A stretch of 64,000 bases of DNA from Chrysoperla carnea (Eukaryota; Arthropoda; Insecta; Neuroptera; Chrysopidae). Of the stretch, positions 10,269-21,700 are shown piece after piece. Each line of letters opens with the position of its first letter. The stretch's first letter is position 1. The notes under the pieces were generated by a model. That model was not told where the DNA came from. It was given only the letters and a program-made list of their open reading frames with translations, and searched no databases. The DNA lies in contig NC_058338.1 of NCBI RefSeq assembly GCF_905475395.1, positions 94,535,435-94,599,434 of the forward strand, given 5' to 3'. The position numbers and the translations under genes were made by a program.

Positions 10269-13200
10269 ACCTTTGAAGGCTCGGGGGAGTGTCGTACAAT
10301 GTGCAAAACAAGTAAATGGCTTTTTGGAATCAAGTAGAGGTTACCATGAAGTCACTGGTGATATTATTTGTCCGTCAATGGTGATGGGAATTGATCATCT
10401 TAGAGATCCACGTTTAAATAAGGTAAAAAATAATTCCAAAAGTATATTTTGCGATTTATTTTAATTTAATCTAGTTATAACAAATTCAAATTGGTGAAAT
10501 ATAGAAATAATGGTCGTAAAAATACGTATAATAGCTTGTTTAATTCGTAATGAATTCTAGAAATATGTGCTGGAAGCGTTTTTTAGCACATAACAAATTC
10601 CCAAAGTTAAAAACAATTAAAAATGAAAAATCAAGGTATTTCGCTTTTCGCCAATATCTCATAAATTTAAGATATTAAAAAAAAAAAAAAAAAAAAAAAG
10701 ATTCTTAAAGAGGAGGAAGTTTACAATTAAAAACTCCCACTTCCGGAACTCTATCTTCATTGTTTATAATTTTAATTTAACGCTGAAAATAGGTCTTTTC
10801 GCGTCATTTGTAATATCGTCAAAAACGAGTATCTCACACTAAATAATTTGATTAAGGTATTAAATATTTAAAAATTTGGAAAAATTGTTGTTTATTCTGA
10901 ACACTCTAAAGAATTTATTATCGTTGGAAACTTATCTTAAAGTTAATTTTTAAACAAGTTTGATAATTTTTTATTCAGAAACTTTTCTCGTATTTTCGTC
11001 TTCATTGTAAATTTAAAAAAAGTGTTTTATATATTTGTTTATTATTAATTTATTTCTAAATTTCACCAATTTGAACTAGATTAAATAATAGCATGCGTAT
11101 TTTATCAGAAACATATGGTTATCGTATTTTTTATCCCAGATATGAGAGAATTCTCTTTAGTTTTAAATTACATGACATATAAATTTCGTAATGAAATTTT
11201 TAATTAATTTTATTAAAATTAATAAAACTAATTATGCTTTTTTTCATACAAAAAATGATAATACTGGTGGAAATTAAAAAAAAACAAAAATATTTAAATT
11301 ACAGTTAAAACCTTAATAAATTATTGAAAAAAAAAACCCGTAAGGCCCAACAAATTTAAAATAATATATTTTTTCAATTTTAATGGTGTTGATAATATAA
11401 GTCGAAATGTAAGAATAAACCTTTTTTATCGGGAGTAATTTTCAAAATATCGAAAATTGAAAATTTTGTTTAATTAATATAAGTTTTCCATATTTCGAAA
11501 ACCAAAGCATATATCGAAAAATTATATTTTTATTTTTCGTCTTCATTCATGAGGTTATAACAAAATACATCACCAAAGTTGAAAATAAGATACAAATAAT
11601 TTCAACCCTATATATAAAATTGCCTTGATGCTCGTACTGCCATTAACACATTTCGGTTGTCAGTTGTTTATGTTCAACCTTTAGGATAAATCTTTCAAGG
11701 GCATGTCTCATTTGAACAATACATTTGCGTCAATCAATCAAATGTAATTGATTATACCGAATTAAAAATTTGATCGTTACAATTTATCATACATTTGTAT
11801 GAAATAAAAATCCTGGTTTTTTTTAACGACTTGGAAAAATCTGAAATACAAAATAATTTTTTAGAATATTTTGCTTTTTAAACTTACCACAAGAAATTCT
11901 GGCTTTTCAACATTCCTGCCTTACCGTTCTAGCTTGTACTAATGAGATAATAATTTTTTTAGGGATTGGCTTTCACCTTAGAAGAAAGACAGGTTCTAGG
12001 TATCCATGGACTCCAACCTGCCCGATTCAAAACACAAGAAGAACAACTAGAACTCTGTAGATTATCTGTAGAAAGATATCAAGAAGATTTAAACAAATAT
12101 TTATATTTAGTTGAATTACAAGTAAGTCAAATTTTACTTATCGATTAAAATCGTTGGGCGAAATAATTTTATTGTTTGTAATTTTTTAGGATCGAAATGA
12201 GCGATTATTTTTTAGATTATTATCTGAAAATGTTGAAGCCATGATGCCTATTGTTTATACACCAACAGTAGGTTTAGCCTGTCAAAAATTTGGTCTGATT
12301 TATCGACGGCCACGTGGTCTTTTCATCACCATCAACGATAAAGACCATGTATTTCAAGTGCTTAAAAATTGGCCCGAGCCAGATGTACGTTGTATTGTAG
12401 TTACGGACGGTGAACGTATTTTGGGTCTTGGGGATTTAGGTGCTTGTGGTATGGGTATTCCTGTTGGAAAACTAGCTTTATATACAGCTTTGGCTGGAAT
12501 AAAGCCACATCAGTGCTTACCAATCGTATTGGATGTTGGTACCAATAACGAAAAATTATTAGAAGATCCATTGTATATTGGTCTTCGTCAAAAGCGGGTT
12601 TCCGGTCCACAGTATGATGACTTCATTGATGAATTCATGCAAGCTGTAGTTAAACGTTACAACCAAAACACCTTAATCCAATTCGAAGATTTTGGAAACC
12701 ATAATGCGTTTAGATTTTTGGATAAATATCGTAGCCAATATTGTACCTTTAACGATGACATTCAAGGAACGGCTAGCGTGGCAGTTGCTGGTTTAATTGC
12801 TGCGAAAAAAGCAACTGGAAAACGTATTTCTGATAATAAATTCCAATTTTTGGGAGCTGGTGAGGCCGCTATTGGTATTGCAGATTTATGTGTAAAAGCT
12901 ATGCAAGCTGAAGGAACACCAATTGCAGAAGCTAGATCGAAAATCTGGATGATGGATATTGATGGTTTGTTAGCTAAAGATCGACCAGAAGGTCGTCTTG
13001 AAGGACATAAAGCATTCTATGCAAAAGATCATGCTCCTTGCAAGAGTTTATTGGAGATTGTCAAAGAACAAAAACCTTCAGTTTTAATTGGTGCATCGGC
13101 CGCGGCGGGTGCTTTCACACCAGAAATTTTACAAGAAATGGCTGCAAATAATGAACGTCCTGTTATTTTTGCACTCAGTAATCCAACTTCAAGAGCTGAA

Positions 13201-15101
13201 TGTACTGCGGAACAAGCTTACCACAATACTGAAGTAATTATCTTAAATCTTTTAACTCCCATAAACCAACGCCTTAATTTTCTATTCTTCCACTAATTTT
13301 CGATTAATGAGGTTATTTTGACCCTTTACTCCAATCTACAGGTAGGAAAAAGTGGGTTTAAGTGGAAATAAATCGAAAGTTAATTAACATTTTCTCAAGT
13401 TTTCGACCTCGTGGACCCTGTGCTAAAAGAGGAAAGAGGAGGGGGTTGGAAACACCAAAAAATTTTGTCCTTCCTCCGTTTTTTCCTCAATAACTTTTTT
13501 TCCTTACATCCTACGGCAAAAACATTCCTTAACTTTTTTGTAGAGCGTTAAATTTCCTACAATTTTGACTAACATGTGTGTATCTCTATTTGTTACCGAG
13601 AAGTGTGAAGAATTGTATGTCAAAATGTGAAGAATTGTAATTATGGTTTTTAGTTACAATCACCAGCTTTTTAAACCGAATTTGCCCACAAAAAATGTGA
13701 AAATTCAAAATTCAAACGACCGGACAATTAAATTTTTAGCAATTAGCCCCCTTACGACTCTCGGTAATATAAAACGAGATTACAACAAATATTTTAAGAA
13801 AATAATATTGTCATGGTCTGAAAAAAGTTATTGAGAAGAAACCGGAGAAACGTCAAAAATTTTGCAGTTTACCCCTCTTTTCTTAACACAGGATCCTCAA
13901 GGTCGGAAATTTCAGAAAATGTTAATCATCTCTGAAAAGCATCTCCAAGTTTCATTAACTTTCCATCTGAAACTACCTATCAACTGGCCTACTTATTAAA
14001 CGTAAATGACGCTAAGAATATCTCGGTTTTAACATTGGGAGGGTTAATTTTTGCCTAATAGTCGATTTTAAATTGTAACGTTTTTCTTTTTTTAGGCTCG
14101 ATGTATATTTTCCAGTGGCTCACCGTTCCCACCCGTTGAGTTTAAAGGAAAAATATATAAAACAGGACAAGGAAATAACGCATATATATTCCCTGGTATT
14201 GCGCTAGGTGTTATTGCAACTGGTATTCATCATATTTCTGAAGATTTATTCTTGATTGCTGCGCAGACGATAGCTGATAATGTATCGCAAGCAGATGTAG
14301 ATGGTGGAAGTCTTTATCCACCACTTTCATCAATTCGTGAATGTTCATTTGAAATTGCAATGAGGGTTGCGAAGTATGCTTATGAAAAAGGTATATTATG
14401 AATAATGTTGAACGTTTTTAACCCCTGAACCAAAAAAAAGGGGTGTTATAAGTTTGACCGCTATGTCTGTCTGTCTGTGGCATCGTAGCACCTAAACGGA
14501 TGAACCGATTTGGATTTTTTTTGTTTCATTTGAAAGTTAATTTAATGGGGGGGGGGGGGTTCTTAGCTATGTTTAAAGTGGGAGTTTAGGATTCCGTACC
14601 CGAAATAACTAAAAAATAGGTGATGATCCTCAAAATCGGTTCAGTTTGGAGAAGACTCTAAGGAAAAAGGTAATTTAATGGAGAGTGTTCCTAAATACGT
14701 TTCAAGTACGAGTTCTGTACCCAAAAATTTATCGGGTTTTTTTTAATTTTGTAAAAAAAAGGTTTTAATTGAACCTGAAAACTTAGATCGGCTTCGATGT
14801 GGGTATAAGATGTGTCCCTTTGAAACTAATATTTTTCATTTGAAGCATTTTCCTCGATAAAATTTATCGAGTTTCAAGCATATGTCAACTTAAAAAAGAC
14901 TGCCTGTATATGGTATCATTTGTTTTTTATTTTTTAGGTTTAGCATCTGTTTACCCAGAACCAAAAGATATGAAGAAATACATCCAAGATCAAATGTATA
15001 ATTACAATTATGATACAACATTGCCTGAAACCTATCCATGGCCATCATCCGGTGAATCACTCAAAACAAGAGAAATGATACCAACTAAATTGTCTGCCTG
15101 A
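10269..15101 (+). CDS. Men: NADP-dependent malic enzyme, 5' end not found
   Basis: Catalyses oxidative decarboxylation of L-malate to pyruvate, making NADPH for lipid synthesis in the cytosol. Visible exons: 10269-10422, 11963-12121, 12190-13233, 14096-14390 and 14938-15101 (TGA). All have AG/GT borders and join in one frame (604 residues visible). The first visible exon starts with the last base of a split codon, so at least one 5' coding exon is missing. Family landmarks: [19 protein letters not shown] at the N-terminus, [10 protein letters not shown] with the catalytic Tyr, [13 protein letters not shown], the catalytic-Lys segment [15 protein letters not shown], metal-site [21 protein letters not shown], cofactor loop [12 protein letters not shown], and [18 protein letters not shown]. 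The Lys in GHKAF aligns from memory with the NADP-selective Lys362 of vertebrate cytosolic enzymes. Introns carry several repeats; the yellow-family gene lies directly upstream on the same strand. Confidence 0.95.
10471..11088. mobile_element. TIR element in malic enzyme intron
   Basis: Left end TCTAGTTATAACAAATTCAA then ATTGGTGAAAT, right end ATTTCACCAATTTGAACTAGAT, about 30 bases of imperfect inverted repeat. A left-end relative lies at about 5110-5150 (TCTAGTTAACAAGTTCAAAT). It begins about 50 bases after the splice donor at 10423. No coding capacity. Confidence 0.55.
11330..11645. mobile_element. Element D relative, opposite orientation, in malic enzyme intron
   Basis: Contains ATTTTCAAAATATCGAAAAT and TTTTTCGTCTTCATTCATGA and ends GCTCGTACTGCCATTAA, matching the reverse complement of 3629-3900. 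Its outer end towards 11330 is not clearly defined. Confidence 0.5.
13385..13945. repeat. Inverted repeat in malic enzyme intron
   Basis: Left arm TTAACATTTTCTCAAGTTTT then CGACCTCGTGGACCCTGTG, right arm CACAGGATCCTCAAGGTCGG then AGAAAATGTTAA. The arms are imperfect reverse complements of roughly 60-80 bases. They flank an AT-rich core that shows nothing coding. Probably a foldback element between malic enzyme exons ending at 13233 and starting at 14096. Confidence 0.5.
14416..14760. repeat. Dispersed repeat, family I (copy 1)
   Basis: Begins near ACCCCTGAACC, then GGGGTGTTATAAGTTTGACC, GCTATGTCTGTCTGTCTG and GGCATCGTAGCACCTAAACG. Related copies lie at about 26299-26400 and 41787-41996. It starts about 25 bases after the malic enzyme donor at 14391. 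The following stretch to about 14910 is related in reverse to 58830-58920 (TATCGAGTTTCAAGCATATG). Confidence 0.55.
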
Positions 15102-15611
15102 GGAAAGTGGTCCCCTACTCAACAGTAGGGCCAAAACCTTTAAGTTTTTGGTTTCTATTTATTTTCTCTTATTTCATTTAATTTTTTTAATTAATGTAAA
15201 TTCATTTAATTTTATTTTAATTTGTAAAAGAATGTGATAATTATTTATTATTTAAAAAAAAAAACAGTATTTATGATATATTGGAAATTATGTGTTTTAA
15301 AAGAAGAAATATCGCACGAAACAGGAAACAGAAACATTTAAATTGCTGTTTCTGCAAAAAATATGAATGTATTTTAGGCTAAGGTGTTTCGATACCAAAA
15401 CGAATATGTTAGCAAAAAACTGAAATTTTATGTGTCAATTAATGAGTAATACGCCTTCCTTATAAATTTCAACTGGATTCTCTGTACGGTTTACGAGAAA
15501 TTAATTATTAAAAAAAGCTCTTTTTACATGGTGGGGTGGTATATGAAGAAGTTCTAATAAATGTTGTTTTTTACAAAACACGTATAAAAGGATGATTAAT
15601 TGGTAAATAAA
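15102..15611 (+). terminator. Malic enzyme 3' UTR with candidate poly(A) signals
   Basis: The sequence after the TGA at 15099-15101 is AT-rich with no further exon. AATAAA occurs at 15556-15561 and at 15606-15611. Either could direct polyadenylation; the actual site cannot be read from the sequence. Confidence 0.4.
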
Positions 15612-18600
15612 ATTTCAAATTTTTTGGATCATTTTCATTTTTTTGGTATCGAAATACTAATATATAGATCTATCTAGATTTTATAACTTAGAACTAAACG
15701 AACAATTTGTCTAGCGTTTGGAAAATTTATAGAGTTTCTTTTAGTAAAATTCCGCCATATTACTCGAACACAAAGTGTTCTTATTTCAGAACTTATACAC
15801 GAGGAAAAACTCTTCACTCTCCTTTTTAGCTATTTATTATTCAAAAAATTGTTAGAAAAATGTTGGAAGAAGAATAAAATCCAGTGGGCACACGTATTTA
15901 TTTGTATTAGAATTCTATTTACAGTATAGATACCAATAAAAAATGGCGTCATTATGTCTTAGGCCTAGCAAATTCATGTCTAGTAACAAATATTTAAGTA
16001 ATTCTGGTTATTAAAATCTATGGATTAGAATTATTATTAAATAAAATACGTAATTTAGATCTATTGTGGTAAAACTGAAGTATAGCTTTTAGAAAGAACG
16101 ACATGTAATTTATATTTTAAACTTAATATTTATTTATTTATTTTAAATTTTTGTTGTTGAATTGCAAACAAAAGTCGAACCCCCTAACGTTTTTTATAGA
16201 CACATTCTTTTACTTCTTTAAAAAAAAAAGTCTCATGAAGACTCCTTGAGCTGCCATAACCATTTTCATACATCATACATTTTTTTTCTGTGCAACAAAG
16301 GCAGGCATTCGATTTCAACATCAAAATTATACTTTTTTACAAGTGTTTTTATTTCTTTTTCAGCATATTATATTCCAATATACCATTTTGTTCATATTTT
16401 TCAGTTTAATATTATTTGTAAAAAAATCATGTATTAAATTACAGTATTTAAAAAATTAAGCATGTTAAAAAAAGTTAAACACATTGTTAATAATAACAGT
16501 TGCAAATTATATATTAAATTTAAATTCTAATAATTGTTTGCAATAACACAAAAGCAGGATAACAGAATACGTTTTTAATGCGAAGTAATAAAACAAATTT
16601 TAGATTTTTTATTCGATTTTCTTTCAACACAACACCTGAATTTAATTATCCTTTTCCCAATGTTTACATCTAAATTAATTTATTTGCAGGAAACGCTATG
16701 AGAAAAAATAATAATTGAAAGGAGTGGTATTGATGATAAGATTTTATTTTCGTCCCATAGAGCGCATGCAAGAAGTACTTTATTTTTTATTTTATTTTAT
16801 AGCGTTCTTACTTAGTTATTGCACAATTGCGTCCTAATCACGCTATAAAAATTTCAACTTGATATCTCTTAGCAGCTACGGTGCACTATTAAAAAACTAT
16901 TTGCAAAACTTTTCGAATACGTAAAATTAAACAGATTTAAGGACTCAAACAACCCCCTATTGAATGAATGAATTAAAAAAGCAGTCTAAATGCGACCCAA
17001 AAGGTTCACACGACTAACTTCACAGTGGAAAGGATAAAAAATTATCATATGTTTTAATATTTATAATAATTTTTTTGTAAAATTTTTTTTTTCATTTTTC
17101 CGTGTACCCCTTAGCGGGTTTGGCTCACTCCTGTACGATTTTCCTAAATGCACTGGAATATTAGAGAATTCTAAAACCATAGCAACGATTATTTATTATT
17201 TATGAAAAATTGTTCAAATGTTAATTTTAAGTGGATAGCTTTAAATTGTGAACGTAAAATGCGTTTTGGTTTACCAATTAAAAAGCTAAAAAATGACTAA
17301 TTTCAATATTTCTAATATTCTTCAAGGTAATATGTAAAATTACGGAAAATTTAAATTATACAATCGGATATAGACCAAGTCAAAACTCGAAAATTGGTAT
17401 TCTTCATTTTCTCGTAAGTGTGTTTCATAATATTCTGTTGTCAAATCGTGGCACCGCGGATATCGTAATCGCCCCAAAAGAACTTAACCGGAATTTGTTT
17501 CTCGGTTATGGAGGTTTTGACTACATTCCATAGTTTTGCCAATAGCCTTTCAGCTATGAAGATACTTTCAAAAATTCTTTCACAGCTGAACAAAGGTAAA
17601 AAAAGAAAAAGATCCCAACTTATAGAGTGAATATTACTAAAGAGATGTAAGCTGGGGAACAGTCTTTCAAAACATCTCATTAAAGGTGGCAGGTTTTTCG
17701 CTTATTTTATAGGTTTAATTTTTCAACAGTTTCATATTTTATTTCTCTGTATAGTTTAAAAGAGACTCAAGTGAAATAAAAAAGTTTCCTGAAAGGCGCA
17801 ACTCAAAACTATTTTGAGTTAAATTAATGTTAAAACTTCGAATTTTAGCTCAATATACTAATTCAACAAGTGAAAACAAACAATTGACTGTGTTAATTGT
17901 TGAAATACCATGCATAGTCAGTGTTGAATTTCTTTATCACATTACACATACAAACATGTGACACATACATAACTAATAATCAAGTATAGTACATATTATA
18001 AAATTTCCGCCTAATTGGCGCCCTCACGGCTAAACATAGTGATGTTTTCGAAAAAATGTTTCAAACAAAAGTTGTTTAATTTTTGATAAGGAACATTTTT
18101 TACATTTAAACTTTTGTTCTATCTCTAACGGTTTGCAAGATGGGTCCTACGGACCCAATACCCAATTGACCTATCATGCTCATTTCCGAACTTGACCTCA
18201 CTTTTTACGTCCTGAGTACGCTGTAAAAATTTCAGCTCGATATCTTTTTTCGTTTTTGAGTTATCGTGTCCACAGACGGACGGACGGACGGACAACCGGA
18301 AATGGACTAATTAGGTGATTTTATGAACACCTATGACAAAAATTTTTTCCTAGCATCATTATTTTTAAGCGTTACAAACTTGGGACTAAACTTAATATAC
18401 TATGTATATTTCATATATACATGGTATAATATATTTCATTTATACATGGTATAAAAACATTCCATACAATCTTTAGGAGTTTTCTTATTTGTATGAGATA
18501 GATTTTTGTTATATGGTTGAAAAAATGATAGAAAAAAATATGAAATCAAAATAAAGAAATTTTATTTGTAAAAAATAAAACGATTATTCTAAAATTAATA

Positions 18601-18710
18601 ATAGAAAATAGTTTTAGTATAATCAAATTTAAAAAAGGCGACAAATTTAGTACATGCATGCATGAGGGAAGCACTTGACAATAATTGTATGAGTCAATTT
18701 ATTATCTATA
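15612..18710. other. Intergenic stretch between malic enzyme and TPD52
   Basis: No supported gene. Short open frames here (for example at 17441-17680 reverse) are unlike known families. A dispersed repeat with GACGGACGGACGGACAACCG lies at about 18005-18455. The rest is low-complexity AT sequence. Confidence 0.5.
18005..18455 (+). repeat. Dispersed repeat, family J (copy 1)
   Basis: Landmarks are CTAACGGTTTGCAAGATGGG, CAATTGACCTAT, TTTTTACGTCCTGAG, the GGAC tandem run and AACCGGAAATGGACTAATTA, then a TATATTTCATATATAC tail. Relatives lie at about 29840-30150 and 31530-31840 in the same orientation and about 33785-34000 reversed. The fixed order of blocks with an AT-repeat 3' tail resembles a non-autonomous retroposon or MITE; the class is not settled. 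Confidence 0.5.
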
Positions 18711-18720
18711 CATATATAAA
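18711..18720 (+). promoter_or_regulatory. Candidate TATA box for the short TPD52 transcript
   Basis: CATATATAAA lies about 80 bases upstream of the ATG at 18798, a plausible distance for a TATA box and short 5' leader. In DNA this AT-rich chance matches are expected, so support is weak. Confidence 0.25.
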
Positions 18721-18797
18721 CCGTGTTTTATGTCGGTATATTAACTTTTGTTGACAACTAGAAAATATTTTTACACGAAATTATATTAAAAATCAAA

Positions 18798-21700
18798 ATG
18801 AGCAGCCCTATTGCAACTCCAGGTAAATAAAACATTTTATTCTTCTAAGTTATTAAATAAATTTTAACTTTCTCCAAACTGTTTTCACCCATCAAATATT
18901 ATTATATTGTCATTTCTAACATTCCTATTTTTTTCACATCTTCAGTATATATTTCTATGCTAATTTTTTCAAACTTTTCCTCTGTAATTTTCACCTATGA
19001 AAGTCTATATTAAAAATTTTGTTAAAAATAAAATGTATTAAGCATTGTCATTCTACGTTACAATTTCTTCATATCCGCTCTCAGGTAATAGTGGTCTAAT
19101 TTCTAAAGGCGATTAGGGTAAAAAGAAATTTCTTTTATAATACAAAAATGTAATAAATTTGTATAACGTGGTAAAAGTGATGTATGTTCAACTTTCATGC
19201 TAAAAACAAAACGCGATTTCGCATATTTTTAAAGTAAAATTTTGTTGAGTTCGGTGCGATTTTTTTTTTGGTGATGTGGCGATTGAATAAAACGTACTAT
19301 GGAAACGAAATCAGGACCAAGTAGTATAGAATACATCGAAGATCCATATTTTAATCCACAAGATAGTACTGCAACACCAAGTTTAGATGAAATTGATTCA
19401 ATTGAATCAGACGATGATGAAATTGAAACAAGAGAATCACAAACTGAATTAGATTTATTCGATTATCGTTCAGTTGGTGATAAATTTAATTCGTTAGAAT
19501 TAAATGATGATTCGTTAAATATTGAAACGGAATTTTATATGGATTGTAATAGTAACGGTGGTATTTTAAAATATATTAAAGTGTTTCGTAAAGATGATAA
19601 AAAACAAGTGCGTGTAATTTATAGTGATTTAACGAAACCATTTATGGCGAAAATGTCAAATGATGATAATTTTAAAAATTATTTAGGCTTTACGCGTAAG
19701 TTACTCAAGTCTAATAAAAAAAAAAAAAAACGTATGGGGTTGGTTTTCTTTTTCTTCTATTGCTTAGAATTGCAAATTGTAAATAAATCTTCTTTAAATT
19801 ATGGAGTTTTAAATTATGCACTTGATGGATTTTATTGATTGCGTATTGGCGCAAGTAGTAAGTTATTTAAAAATCATTTGTATTTTTTTTTGTTTTAAAA
19901 TAAAAATAGATAAGTATATTTCGTTGTTGATAAGATTATTGGCAAAAGATGAGATAAACAAGTATGGTTTTTCCTGTTAACATGACTGTCTTGAAAATTT
20001 TGTACACGCTAGTGAAACAATTTTTTAGGCTTCTCTCACACGAAAGTAATTTGTTTAGTAACTTAACCCGAGAGGTAAAAGTGGCCAAAATGACGAACGT
20101 TGATTTTACAGTGAGTTTCTACTACTAATAGTATAACAAAATGAAATAAAAATCATGGTAATAAAGAAAAAAGTCTTGCATCTTTGAAATATGCCACAGT
20201 AGTCCAGTGAAACTAAATATCTAAAGTGGAAAAATTAATGCATCTTTGAAATTTTCAATAATTGTTTATTCGGTTGTAAAAACTTCGTAAAAAAAAAGTC
20301 GACCTCTCAGGGCGTACCAAACTCCCTTTTTTAGAGGATAGTTGGGGGTTTTAAACAGTTTTTTACAAATTACAAACAACTATGCAACAAATAAAAGTTT
20401 AATTATTATTTTCCTTTTTTTTCGATTTGCTAGCTTCAAAGGTGATCGAGATATGCCAATTTTAAAATTGAATTTTTTTGCTCATTCAATCTTATAAAAA
20501 AAATTAATAACTTTTATTTGAATCATTCTTTCATAAACATCATTGTTTATCCGTGAGGGCGCAACTTAGCAAAAAATTTTGATGTCCATTTTCTCCAAAA
20601 CTTTATAAAGTGTGTTGAAAAAAGTAGTGGTTTTGTGAAAAATTCTAGAAAATACTTGTGAAATTTTCGAAATTATTTTTCTTTTTCTAGAATGTTTCAC
20701 AAAACCACTAATTGAAGTTAAACTGAAAAAAAATTAACACACTTTTTTTTTATAGTTTTGGAGAAAATGGACATCAAAATTTTTTGCTAAGTTGCTCCCT
20801 CACGGTTAAATAGTGATGTTTATGAAAGAATGATTCAAATAACTGTTTCATTTGATTTAATGAGCAAAAAATTCCATTTTAAAATTAGCATATCTCGAAC
20901 AATTTTGAAGTTAGCAAGTCGGAAAAAAACGAAAATGTGCACTAATACTTCAGCTAGAATTTTCAATTGAACTTTTTTTTTATTTGATGCATAGTTTTTT
21001 TTGTAATTTGTAAAAAACTGATTAAAATCCCCAACTACCCCCAAAAAAGGGTGTCAGGTACGCCCCTGAGAAGTCGACTTTTTTTTACAACCTAATAAAC
21101 AATTGTGGAAAATTTCAAAGATGCATTAATTTTTCCTTTTAGATATTTAGTTTAATTGTACTAAAAAACAACTTTTGTTAGAAACATTTTGCCGTGAGAA
21201 GCTGTACTAGCAAGCGTTTTATATTGTATTTCAAAGTACTTGCATATAAATTGGTGTGAGAGAAAAACAAATTATTCTGCTAGCGTGTGACTAGAATTTG
21301 TTTATTGTGTTTTTGTAATTTTGAATGAATGATACTTTGAACATTATGTTTTTGACGTCTCGATTTAAATGTGCTAATCCTCAATCAAATCGATAATAAT
21401 TGATTTTAATAAATTTTTTAATCATAAATGTCTATACAATCAATACATGATAGTTATAAACTCAACCAGTTTTTTTCGAAAAAAGTTACTTATTTCAAAA
21501 AAATGTTTCGGCCTGGTAAGTCATTATACGCATTCAATTTCTTGTTTCTTATCCCGAGGCACATTGATTTTAATATTTTATTTTAAAATGAGTTGTTCTA
21601 CTACGTGTTCAATTATCTTCTATGGCTCCAACGATTTTCATGAAAATTAGTATGCAGGGGATTTGGGAGCGAAAAATCGATCTAACTAGGTTTTATTTTT

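Noticed and set aside
12401-12610. Reverse-strand open frame over malic enzyme
   Set aside because: Shadow of the conserved Men coding exon; the forward frame has the family motifs.
19696-19838. Extension of the long TPD52 first exon to the TGA at 19838
   Set aside because: It runs past a consensus GTAAGT donor and through a poly-Lys tract typical of intron sequence.
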